Positions 48,774 through 60,470 of a DNA stretch of 64,000 bases are shown here, one piece after another; position 1 is the stretch's first letter; every line of letters starts with the position of its first letter. The notes under the pieces were generated by a model. The model had not been told where the DNA came from and searched no databases. It worked only from the letters and a program-made list of their open reading frames with translations. The translations under genes and the position numbers were made by a program. The stretch comes from Nautilus pompilius (Eukaryota > Mollusca > Cephalopoda > Nautilida > Nautilidae): positions 248,001-312,000 of the forward strand of contig JACATO010000923.1 in the NCBI GenBank assembly GCA_018389105.1, read 5' to 3'.

Positions 48774-50155
48774 CTGATATAAAAAAAACAAACAAACATA
48801 ATTAACGACCAGCTGCAGGATCAGGAATAGATGCGAAGATCTGAGCAAAAAGAAAAAAACACAAAATGGCATCTTATAAGACATCCATGATTTCTGCGGC
48901 ATAGTAAGCTATTGAGGTTGAGTCCCAGAAAAGGGTGTAAAATACAAGTCTTGGCATTTGCTGTTGATAAACAGCAGTATGCACTATCCCAGAATACTTC
49001 CCGGCCACCATCTGTGCCGACAGAAGTCCGAGGTTCCCTAACCCTAACCGGCTCTCCTATTACCTATTTACCCACTAACCCTAACCCTGCTTCACTGCAC
49101 AGATCACTTTCACGTATTAACATAAAAATAACAACAACAAATTTCCGGAATTTTTCTTTTATTTATGATTTACATGAAGAGAAACTAAAAAATACGAACG
49201 TAAACAATTTCCCACTGATGCTCTTTTCATACACAATAAATAACCTTTTGTATAAATAAGGCTCATTTTCTGTGTGAACCCTGACTAACATTTGAAAATT
49301 CCTTGGGGGGAAAAAAAAAAATTCAAAAAGTTTCAAATGTAAAAACAATAAGATTTTCAAACAGTCATCATGGCTCCTGTAAAGTGACTGAAAATATATA
49401 ATTATCCTAATGCTTCTCTCTCTCTTATGTTAAAATCCCAATTTTATTGTACACAATTTAATACTTTTGTTTAATATAGGTCATTGCCACGATAATTCTA
49501 ACACCACAAAATGTGTACATACATTACGTAATGAATGTGTATCTGCTAAAAAAGTCATTAGTATTTGGGAGAGCTTGTAGGCATGGAACCCATCAGGTGA
49601 TCAATGACGACCTTGTCCAGGTTTCATTACAAATTTTACGAGTATTACTGCTGTGAGGTTGGTCTTCGCTATATGCTGAATAGGGGTTATGTTTAGCTAT
49701 AGTAGTTTTGGGATGGCATAGTGCAATATCTTCCTATAGGGTATGGTGATCTCGTGATCAAATATATGCAACAGAAGATTCTGGCTATGAAACCAATGGA
49801 ATTTCAGCCTAAACCAATGAGTGCAAGTTCTGTTTTACTTCCATATTTAATGGTTACCCACACCGTTGTTCCAAATCTTACTGGCCAATTTGCTATAACC
49901 ACTGGGTAATAAATTGGTAAGAGTTTTAAACTCTGTCGAGACTATGGAGAGCTGCCAATATAAAAATGGGCCAGCTAGTGATGTATAGCTTTTTTTTTCA
50001 CATACACCTGTTATCACTGGCTTCCTTCCATCCCCCCAGTATACATTACAGTCCTCACAGAAGCAATTGCACAGTGCGCCAATTCAAGTGCTGCAACAGT
50101 TGAAAGAGATTGTTGACGTCAGTGAAAAATCGGCAGAAATCATTCTGCAAAGATA
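48774..50155. other. Sequence upstream of the first visible ILK exon, probably ILK intron 1
   Basis: No host exon recognised. Contains short telomere-like CCCTAA pairs at about 49033-49045 and 49075-49087. An open frame at 49721-49909 (plus) has no recognisable motif. Confidence 0.35.
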
Positions 50156-51380
50156 TTAGGTCATTACAAAAGATTTGTCGGTTTTTATGTTATGTTAATC
50201 TGGGGTTCATTTTTTTGCATACTTATGAAGGTGTATCTAGATAAGTTATGTATTGTTTTGTAACGTGAGCTTTGGCATACATTACGCAAAGCCTACGTTT
50301 TTAAAAATCATTAAATGGATGTTTGTTTCAGAGTCCTGAGTGAAGCATGGATAGAAAAGTTTTTCGTGCCATTTTGCTTCACGAGTTCAAACCAGGCCAC
50401 AAAGCAAGCGAGGAAACTCGTAACATTAAGCAAGCATGGGGCGAGGATACAGCAAATGGGCACACAGTACAACGATGGTTTGCAAAGTTTTGATCAGGAT
50501 ATGACAGCCTCATAGAAAAGGAACATAGTGGACATAACTGATCCAAGAAAAACAGAGAGAGAGAAATTGCTGGAGAGCTTGACATAAGCACTGCAACTGT
50601 TTCCCAGCATCTTGACCATAATTGGCAAGGTGAAAAGGCTTCACAAGTGGGTGTCTCATGAGTTGAACAAACAACAACAAAATCGTCAATTGGAAATCTG
50701 CTCTTTGCTTGTCATAAGAAACAAAAACAACCCATTTCTTGACTGAATCATTAGGTGTGATGAAAAATGGATCCTTTACGACAATTGCAAATGATCAGCA
50801 CAGTGGCTCAACAGAGACAAAGCACCTAACCACATTTCAAAATCCAGCCTCCACTCAAAGAAGGTCATGGTCACTGTCTGGTGGACTGCAACTGATGTCA
50901 TCCACTATAACTTCTTGCAACCTGGTGAAACCATCACAGCTGAAGAGTACTGTCATGAATTTAACATTGTTCATCAGAAATTCTCCCAACAACAGCCAGC
51001 ATTGGTGAATTGAAGAGGCCCAATCCTGCCCCATGACAACGCTCGTCCTTGTGTTATAAAAGTGACTTTTCAGAAATTGAACACATTGGGGTATGAAGTC
51101 ACCTGACCTTTCTCCCAGAGACTACCACCTTTTCAAACATGTCAACAGCTTCCTCCATATGAAATCCTTCTCCAACCAAGCAGAATTTGAAACTGCCTTC
51201 CAACAGTTTATCAACTCCAGAAATTCAGATTTTTTTCAAAATGGTATATGCTTTTAACTCATTGGCAGAAGTGTATTGAAAGTAATGGAACTTACTTTGA
51301 TTAATAAGCCTCACATTCAGCAAAGATATGAAGTCTCATTGTTGCGGTAAAAAAACGACTAAAATTTTGTATCAACCTAA
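50156..51380 (+). mobile_element. Degenerate mariner-family transposon with terminal inverted repeats and TA target duplication
   Basis: The left end TTAGGTCATTACAAAAGATT is mirrored by the right end, whose reverse complement is TTAGGTTGATACAAAATTTT. Both ends are flanked by TA (50154-50155 and 51381-51382). Length is 1225 bp, usual for mariners. Interrupted transposase pieces on the plus strand: MDRKVFRAILLHEFKPGHKA, AWGEDTANGHTVQRWFAKF, ELDISTATVSQHLDH, CDEKWILYDN and, later, HDNARPCVIKVTFQKLNTLG; the last two hold the first two acidic residues of the DD34D-type catalytic core. Multiple stops and frameshifts show that it is inactive. Confidence 0.9.
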
Positions 51381-51382
51381 TA

Positions 51383-53566
51383 GTAAGAGGGCACCCAGAA
51401 TTTTGGTATAAAGCAGTCACCAGTTACATATTCCTCCCTAAACAAACAAATTATTTGATGGACAACATGAAATAAACAGCCTGGGATCAGTCATTTACCT
51501 AACCCTGGGTAAATGAGTCGGAATGCATCAGTAAGCCCTGGTCAGATATGTAAATCATGGTTGAAATTAATTTCTGTAGATGCTCAAATTATCATAGCAA
51601 GAATTTGCATGATTTAATATGATTAAAATTTTATAAGATTTGTTAATGTGAACTTAAAGATTGGTTAATTGGAACTCTTATATACTATTTCATACAATAA
51701 ATACACTTAAGCTTTATTATACAAGAGAATATACTAAACATATATCTGTATCATTTTAATGTCAACATCAATGCTGCAGTTTCTTTTTCTCATTTTATAT
51801 TTGATTTACAGAAGTCTTGAGTCAAAGTTACATGTTTATTTCTTAATCTGTGGAATTAGTTTTAGCTATCACATTTTACTTTACATGCAGTAAGTCTGAT
51901 TTTTAATGGTATTTTGTTTTTTATACTTTACATCCTGCACTAGTAATGTCCCTTCCTCACCTCTTCAGACAGAAAAAGCTAAAAAAAAAAACACTTTATA
52001 AAATTACACACACACAAACACAGACATGGCACAAGTAACTCAAGGTTTGAAGAAACTGCATGCTCATCTGGAACCATATATAGACAGCACTTTATCAAAT
52101 CTCTGTATACAAATATAGGGTGGCTCGATGGCCCTGAGAGACTACTGAAAAGCAGAGTGCAAATCCCAGTCTAGACTGGTTTAATTTGGTAGGAGCTTTC
52201 TGCACCCTAGTCCCCACTAGTCTTCACAATGTGGAAGAAACGTTGTTGGAAGTGTCACATTCTAACACGAAGGATGATGACATTGCCATGTATTTGTAAT
52301 AATGTCCATGTCCTTTGAGGAAAATGAATTCCGCTAGGAAAAAATGCAGTTACAAAACATCTTTAAAATAAATTTGTAAAACGCTCAACTTTTTGCTACA
52401 GCAGTGTAGTGAAATCCAATACAGCAGAAACTCAGAATGCTAAAGTTCTTCAGTATTCTATTTCCGTTAGCTGCAAATGCAGAATCTGCCATTAAATAAA
52501 TTATAAAATTTTTAGAAAAAAATAAAAATCAATTTGCTCAGTAAATAGGTATCTCAGTTTGTTTTTTGTTCTTTAATTAAATTTTGTTCAATTTTTCTGT
52601 CCACCGAAAGACTGGAAATTATTTCTTTTTAAAATTTCTTTAGCTAGTGAGTACTAGTTATGCAAACATTATTAACTCAGATGACAAACTCCAGATGTCT
52701 TGCAATTACTAACAGATGACAGACATTAGTATCACAATTCAGCTGTGTGCCATACCATTTAATTAACTAAACCTCTAGAGTGGGTCTGCTTATCCTATCA
52801 AGTTATATGCCAGAACTTATGCAACAAAGAGAGATGATCAAAGTTTCTCAAACCCTGTAGCATCACAGAAAAATAGACATTTTCCTGCAAATAGGTGGAA
52901 TTCTTATTATTGGTTAAATTAGTATTCATTTTCTTTGGCCTTGGAAACTGCTACAGAAGTTGTAGTTACTTTGTCAGTTGCTAGGCAGAAGGTGCCAAGG
53001 TCAAAGTGCACACCATGAGGAATCCTTGTGATTACATGAGGGCTGGAAATGATTAATAATAATTAATTCCACAGAAATTGATAAATCTTAAAAAAAACAA
53101 GAAAATATTTGTTGTTTGCAGTTTTATCCTAAGGGAGGTTTTCAAAACCCATATAAATTAAGAATTACCAAGATTAAAGTATAAACTAAGTCCCAAGAAG
53201 TCTTTTCTGATGCACAATATGGCAAATGGTTGGTAAACAAAAAAAACTCATCTAAGTTGAGTCTGGGGCAAGTCCAGGCTTCCCTCCAAATCTAAACTAT
53301 ATCCTCATGATGGTAACTGGGAGAGGCCGCCAAAACAGCTACTACTGACCTTCTGGTAAATAACGTATGGCCAAAAACTTTACACTAACCAGAAGAAAAG
53401 TAAAACAACACTATCTTATGGAGATATAGTCATAAATGTGATCTAACCCTAAAGTTTGGAGAAAATACTAATTGACAGAGTAATAATGGAATGTCTGTAG
53501 GAAAAAAAAAACAATGAAAAATACCAAAAACACCATAACTTATAAAAATCCAGATCAATAGATTAC
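51383..53566. other. Gene-free AT-rich stretch with a possible SINE
   Basis: No host exon recognised. At about 52121-52290 (plus) a tRNA-like head, GGGTGGCTCGATGGCC with a B-box-like GTGCAAATCCC about 40 nt later, suggests a tRNA-derived SINE. The tail is not similar to the SINE pair at 59-60 kb. Low confidence. Confidence 0.3.
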
Positions 53567-53996
53567 TGTTATTTTCCTGTTTGCATAATATATTTATATT
53601 TATTTTGAAAGATGTGGCACCAGCCACATAAATAGCTCAAATCAATCACAATAATTCTTCAATCCAGCAAGACCTTAAACATGAGTTGACATGACTCCAA
53701 ACTCTCATCTGTTATTTTCCTGTTTGCATAAAATATTTATATTCATTTTGAAAGATGCAGCACCAGCCACATAAATAGCTCAAATCAATCACAATAATTC
53801 TTCAATCCAGCAAGAACCTTAAACATGAGTTGACATGACTCCAAACTCTCATCTGTTATTTTCCTGTTTGCATAATATATTTATATTCATTTTGAAAGAT
53901 GCGGCACCAGCCACATAAATAGCTCAAATCAATCACAATAATTCTTCGATCCAGCAAGACCTTAAACATGAGTTGACATGACTCCAAACTCTCATC
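53567..53996 (+). repeat. Three-copy ~143-bp tandem repeat
   Basis: Units at about 53567-53709, 53710-53853 and 53854-53996 start TGTTATTTTCCTGTTTGCAT and include CACCAGCCACATAAATAGC and AACATGAGTTGACATGACTC. Only a few substitutions and single-base indels separate them. Confidence 0.95.
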
Positions 53997-55570
53997 AGAA
54001 TTTTGGCAAGGTTTTTTTTTCAGTAGATTCAGCTTAAATTAGTGTTTACACTGTTGGTTCCAATTTTTATTTGGTTATACAGCTCTGCCTAATTATAAAA
54101 TGATAGCCCTAACCCTAACTTGCTGACAGGAGCTGGAACTATGCAGTCCCATAACATGTACGGATCAACTATAATACCAATGTCTGATCTCAACACTATT
54201 TCTCAATGAAGGAACATGGCTTTGAAGTGAAACCCCATAAATGAAGTTTCATTATAAATTATCTTGAGCAACCTAACTCATGCATATGCAACTCCTTTTT
54301 CATTTCATGTTTCCATGGCAGACTTTTTCAAGTGAACAGAATTCAACAGCATACACTATTCTTACTCACCTTTGATTAAGAGTCCTATCTATCTTCCATT
54401 TGCAATATTTGACAGCAAACTAACCAGACTTCAATGTATCTATAGACACCTAAAAGAACTTGGGACCACCCAAATTATAGAACATTTAGGTATGTATTTT
54501 GAAAATCTCTACCAGATCTCAGCTCAAATATCTAAATAGATAAATGTAATTATTTTAATTAAACAATATTCTAAATTCTGATAAAAATCTATGTTGAAGG
54601 ACTCTTCCTAATATTTCACTATCCTTTCTTGAATCAAGGCATGAACAGACAAAAAGATACATATGGAAGCAAAATTTCTTTAGTTTTATGGTTTACTTAA
54701 ATATTTCTAGAATTGAAGTTTGTCAAAACAACTTATGCATACCATGCATAATAATCAATCAGGCTTTTGAGATTGGCATATAGCTTCTCCAAAAGGCTAC
54801 ATTTCCATTGTACTTTTGATGAAAAGCTGAATGCAGGCTGATAGGATCGGTGTTCTTCCAAAAGTTGGTAGTTTGGTTACTTGCATTTTGTTAGAATAAA
54901 AGGAATTTTAACATACCTTCTCTAACTTGTTATCTTATTTATATTCCACTATTTTTCTCTAGCAGTGTGAATTTTTTAACAGTATGTCTTTATTTTGAAA
55001 TAAAACAGCAAAGAGCTTATAGTAGATTTACCTAATGTAGGATGAGGAATGGGATAACTGCAGATATATTTATAGTATTTCAATGAAAAATAACTGAATT
55101 AGAAAACAATGTCTTGTGTTTGTGTTTACTTCATTAGAAAAATCAATAGAATTAATCATACAAACTTTATGTAAATATACAATTACACCTATTTTCCCAG
55201 CAAGAAAAACAAGCAATATATCGATTTCCTTTCCAATTCAATTTTTTTTCTTGATAAATTTTACATAGGTGATTTCCCTAAAACTTCCTAACAGTCAAAC
55301 AAAAGGTCCAGAATGCACCAAGCACTGCAGCTAAATGTTTGTCTGGTATCAAACTTGAACCAAAGCTGGTGCTATGCTTACCACCTCATTTAGAATACTC
55401 TCTTCAATTCTTGTGCACAAATGTTACTGTAAATCATGCATTTATTGGTTCATGAAGTGATGCTGGTGTTAGTTGAAGAATTTCGAGAGATTTAAATTTT
55501 CTTGATTTGAAATATATGGGTTCAGATGACAACCTGATAACAAATCAGCTATTCTCTCAGGCTGATACCC
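53997..55570. other. Gene-free stretch
   Basis: No exon, array or transposon fragment recognised. One telomere-like CCCTAACCCTAA occurs at about 54106-54118. Confidence 0.35.
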
Positions 55571-57010
55571 ATGGTTAATAGTTTAGATGACAATATCTCC
55601 AAAGCTGAGAGAGAACTTGGTCATACTGATGTAGATAACTCTACTGCTCCACTGAAAGCACAGCAGCAGCGAGGATTGGATGATGTGGCTGATGATCCGC
55701 AGCAGCAAGCTTGGTCACAACCAACAAAGCCTTCATTTATAACTCAAGATTTCTCACTGAGCTTTTTGTATTCTTCCTTGGTGGCAGTGATATTGATTAC
55801 ATGATAGAAATGATAAACATGAATACAAGAATTATTTATGTTCCAGCTTCTTTTTGTTAATAATTAATGATGTATACTCCAGGCATGATGACATCTTAAT
55901 TGAAGACAAAAGTGAAAGAGTTCAAGATGATTTTAGCAATCCTTCTGATATCTGGTTACATACCATTACTATGATGCCCATCTTCTGAGAGAAGTCTGTC
56001 AACTTCCACATCAATGGTCTATCTGCATCTGTGTGACAATCAAACGACAAACTTTCAAAGCTAAGGAATTACTACACAATGATCAGTGAAAGGAGTCTGA
56101 GATTCATGCCCCTCACACAGAATCTCGGCATCAAGACAATGGTTCCATATTATGAAAGGCATCTTACTAAACAGCTCATCAAATAAAAGCCAATGAGGTT
56201 TGGATTCAAAGTGTGGACATAAACAACCTTTACATGTTGTGAGATTTAGTGTAATCCATATACTGGTAGAGGTGCTAAGAACTACAGACTCAGCGTTGGA
56301 AGTAATGTGGTCCTTGACCTGATATCAAACTTACTGGAAGATCTGCCCTTTCACCCCAGTTTTGATAACTACCTTACATCTCTCAAATTCCTTAAGACTC
56401 TGTTTTTCTGCATGCGACACAATTCAGTCAAACAGGATCAACAACACTATCCCCTAAAGGATGCCAATAAACTTCCAGCATGATTGCCATAAAGGAGTAC
56501 TAATTTTTTCATAACAACATTGTAACCACTGTCACAAATTGGAGCCTTTGGCCCAGTCTGAGAAAAGGTCCAAGCAGAAGAAACATACCTTCCTCATTTG
56601 TCACGAAGATCTACAGCACCATGGTGAGCAGTGGAGACAAGCCAGAACAAAGCATTCTCCTACTACAAGATCAGCATGCAAGCAAAGAAATGCTGGTGGC
56701 TACTGTTTGCGTCCACTCTAGACACAGTTTACAGAATTTTTGGCTGTTGCACAGGCAGCCCACTTGAGCGGAAGCAGAACTTCTGGATCTGCTTGGATTT
56801 TGGTGTGCCATTGGTCATATTCTTATGTACCATGAAGTGAAGATGAAAGTTGCACATCCAGGTTGTACCCTCTCCTTGAAATGAAGGATTCCAGATCATG
56901 GCAGACTGGACCAGAAATATCACTTTCAGGTTGATCTGCCAAAGCAGAGATGCGCTTTGTGTACGGAAAATACACAAAAAAATAGCAGCAAATGTGACAA
57001 TGGATTGATA
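55571..57010 (+). mobile_element. piggyBac transposase relic
   Basis: Plus-strand pieces in family order: an acidic N-terminal stretch with a GLDDVADDPQQ segment; HLTKQLI then KPMRFGFKVWT; LSVGSNVVLDLISNLLEDLP then SFDNYLTSLKFLKTL; QDQQHYPLKDANKLP; KISMQAKKCWWLLFASTLDT; and the Cys-rich C-terminal finger RCALCTENTQKNSSKCDNGL near 56950-57003. This is the order of piggyBac (PGBD/Tnp_1_7) transposases. Stops, frameshifts and a missing segment around 55800-56100 show it is dead. TTAA-flanked ends were not located. Confidence 0.8.
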
Positions 57011-59261
57011 TAGCATAGGGTGTCTATTTTCATTCAATAATATTTTAAATAATGCTGACATAGACTTTTTTTTTGTACAGTTTGAATTACATTATTATTT
57101 TTTTTTGTTCTGTTTTGTTTGCATACTGGATGTCTCTATTGAACAATATCCATTAATATTAGATTGGTAAAAAGTCTGGATCAATGTTATTTCCAACACT
57201 TGTTCTATCTTATCATGTAGCTACAGTATCTAATTTCACTGGTGAATTTTTGAAACATTTTATTAAAAGATTATGATTGTTTGTATTGTCACATCTTTAA
57301 TTTCATGCAGTATGACAATTACAACGAAATAAAAATCTTCATATAAAACTTCCACTGCACATGAATATTTAATGGCAACACACAAAACCAGGGAAATCCA
57401 ACAGATGACAAACATGCTCAATGTCACAAATAAGAATAATAGTGAGCCACATTGGCTCAGAAGATACACAGAGGCTTTTTAAACCAGGATATACTTGCTG
57501 TGGAAAAAATCATTCACATGTGTACCTTCCCAAGGGTTCATCTTGCCACTCAAAGTCAAAATAAACTTTTGATAAAATTCTGCTGTTTTATTTGGTCTAA
57601 AATCATCCAAAAAATGCTTTGGCTGAATATTTTACTCTATTTTTGAATGATATGGGGTTAAGACAGTTAATAACTCTGCACAAGAAACTCACTCTCATGT
57701 ATCTCTAACTCTCCAGACTGAATTTTTTCAAACCGGAGGTTGTCTGACCTTATTATTTGCCATGTTGGGACACCAAAAGATATCTTTTTTCACACACACA
57801 GCTGAAGGAACCAAGTGCATTCTCCTGATATGGAGATTAGCAATGAAACAAATACTCACTCAACCTTTAAGAGCAAAGATATAATAAATGTCTAGCATTA
57901 CAAATAGACTGCAAATAATCTCCTCACACCTCCAAATATGATAATGTATGTTGCCACCAGCCTCCCTCTTACAATCAATCATCAGTCAAAATTATTTTTT
58001 GATTGACTCTTTACTTTACGTAACACTCATAGTAATTTTGCAGTATGCTGATTAAATTTAACTTGTTCATAGTTACAAAAAATTGTGTAAACAGTAAAAA
58101 AAAAATTAGTTAAACACATTAACTTAAGGGGATTAATCTATGCATAAATTAAATGTATGAGATTGAATTCAGCGTAAATACACTGAACTATTTTTTATGC
58201 TAGTCTGTATATGTATGATTCTTTCTAAAATAGTTTATAAATTGGGTTCCCCACATACTGAGCTGTGATTATCTGAAATTTAAATGAAAGCTGCTTATTT
58301 ACATTACAACATTCTTACCCAAGAATAAGTTGAATTGCTAAATTGTTAAAGTATTCTCAAAAAGCCTAGCATTTTCTAGGGTTTCATAGACAAGACAAAT
58401 CCCAGTTTCTCATGTCCTAGAACGTACATAAATCTCTTCTTTTCTGACCAACTATGCTTCATTTTTCACCAATGGCCTGGCTGCTCATTATAACTACCCA
58501 TGTTTGTTTCCATACAAGACTATGGTAGTTCCATGTTTTGAGGCAGAAAGAAAAAGGACTATGAGGATCCTAAATAATCACCTTGGAACAATGCAGACCA
58601 AAGTTGGGTTTCGCCAGATGAATACCGTATAAGCATAAACCCTAAACACACAAGGGTTCTAGTCGGCAGGTTTAGGTGATCACAATGGATGGTGTTTTTC
58701 ACAGTTGCTTATCTATTTGCCAAAAATTATGAAAACAAATCCATTCTCCTGGTTTCACCAACAAAAGGGATCTGACCTCAGTACTAAAACTATTTCCACT
58801 GGCTGCATAATAGAGGTATTTAACTACTGCTAAGAGTGGAACATCACATACGATGCCATTTTTAAAAAGTAATTCCACCAAACTTGTCACACTAAAAAAG
58901 TTAGTTTTGCTATAGAAAAGGAAAGTGTTTGTCAGAAGTAAGTGTTGTTGAAACTAATCAATGTCGACAAGAATTTAACTCTACATGCCACAGCAGTTGG
59001 TCAGTCATGCACATGAATGTCCACAGCATTTAGCTTCCACACCATGACTCCCTAATTTCAAACAATAGTCTGAACTTTTAATTAAACAAGAATAGAATGT
59101 TAGAAAAACCAACCAAAGATTATTAGCGAATTTGCAATACAAGAATACTTTCTCACTGATACTGACCTGGAAAACTTCCAGAAGCTAGTGCATTCCTACT
59201 GATCATAAATTATAACAACTGTTAATTAGTAGATTGAGTTCTATTAATCTTGCAGCACAGA
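57011..59261. other. Gene-free stretch
   Basis: AT-rich, no recognised exon, array or transposase fragment. Short open frames at 57263-57469, 57452-57646 and 58699-58890 carry no motif. Confidence 0.35.
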
Positions 59262-59510
59262 CAGAGGATGAATAATAGTAGTAGACTAGCTTGTTATAGC
59301 TAAGGCCCTGAGTTTGATCCCTGTTGGAAACCAACTTCCCATAGCATGGTTTCTTTCCATTGTTCTGTACCAGTCCGTCGGTGTCAATTTCTTCCAATAG
59401 GTAAACTGGTTTGAGTAGGCAGTTTCCATTTTCTGCTAAAGACTTGCACAAAACATGGGAATGCTTGTTAGTGGTAACCATGGCATTATGCAACCCCTAT
59501 CAAACACACT
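59262..59510 (+). mobile_element. tRNA-derived SINE, copy A
   Basis: The head contains CTAGCTTGTTATAGCTAAGG and the B-box-like GAGTTTGATCCC. The body ends with GGGAATGCTTGTTAGTGGTA. Both head and tail parallel the oppositely oriented copy at 60262-60470 (GGCCTGACTTTAATTCC head, GGCAATGCTTGTTAGTGAAT tail), so the two belong to one dispersed family. Ends are approximate and target duplications were not resolved. Confidence 0.5.
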
Positions 59511-60261
59511 TTCAGTTGCAGACAATTACATCCACAGACGATAAAGACAACTAGCATTTTGTCTAAAGGGTTAAACAATTTTATTATTAGAAACACGAGC
59601 CGGCACTAAACACGTAGATCTGCCAACTCTCTGATAACAAATAAAATTAGTTTTTAGAAGAAAATCCATTAAAAATTAACTTTGTGATTTCATCATGGAT
59701 TTGTGAGATTATAACTGGCTCAAGGGGTCTGGTAAACTGTTGTAACAACTTTGCTTTTCAAAAACAAAAGAAAAATACTGACTAAAAATGAATATTTTTC
59801 TGTGCCTGACCATCCTAAATTCCCTCTGCTTTGTTGGCGACGTGAAGACTGTCCCTCAGTGCTCGCTCGCTCTCTCTCTCTCTCTCATATTACACAGATA
59901 TCATGCTAGATTTTTCAAACAATTTCTTCTAAAACAAAAAGTTGGCCAAACCTCACCCAGAATGACTGATCGTTTATAATATTTCAGTTAAAATGATTGC
60001 CAAAAATCTGCTACCATACACTTTAAAATGGCACAAATCTCTTAACCTAAACTCAGTGTAGATCTAACGGAGACATACACAATTTATATATATAATATGC
60101 TTTGACTGATTAGAATAACTAGCAAGTTAAAATAAAAACAACTTGGATATGCATTTGATTTACATTATCGCATAAAAATGTTTCCTTTAAAATAAAATTT
60201 TTTTTTTAAATTACAAGCAACACTTTTCTTTCACAAACACATTACTGGCTTCGAGTGTAGG

Positions 60262-60470
60262 TGCACCTGATGCTGTTATGGCTACCATTCACTAACAAGC
60301 ATTGCCATAAGTGCGCCTTCAGCAGAAAAGGGAAAATTTCTACTAGAGTGAGGAACCCATGCCAAGAGGGATTTGCTAAAATTAAGTCAATCTCCAAAAG
60401 GAATTAAAGTCAGGCCATCTGCCACAGTTGGCCAGTATGCTACCCACTCGGCCATCCTAACTTTTCAAAC
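60262..60470 (-). mobile_element. tRNA-derived SINE, copy B
   Basis: On the minus strand it begins with GGATGGCCGAGTGGGTAGCA, close to the A-box region of a Ser/Leu-type tRNA, followed by a degenerate B box (TGACTTTAATTCC). The body is about 150 nt and contains GGCAATGCTTGTTAGTGAAT, shared with the copy at 59.3 kb. The tRNA-like part lacks the pairing expected of a working tRNA gene, so it is called a SINE rather than a tRNA. Confidence 0.55.

Noticed and set aside
60400-60470. Functional tRNA-Ser/Leu gene on the minus strand
   Set aside because: Only the A-box region fits; anticodon and acceptor stems do not pair and the B box is degenerate, so it is treated as a SINE head.
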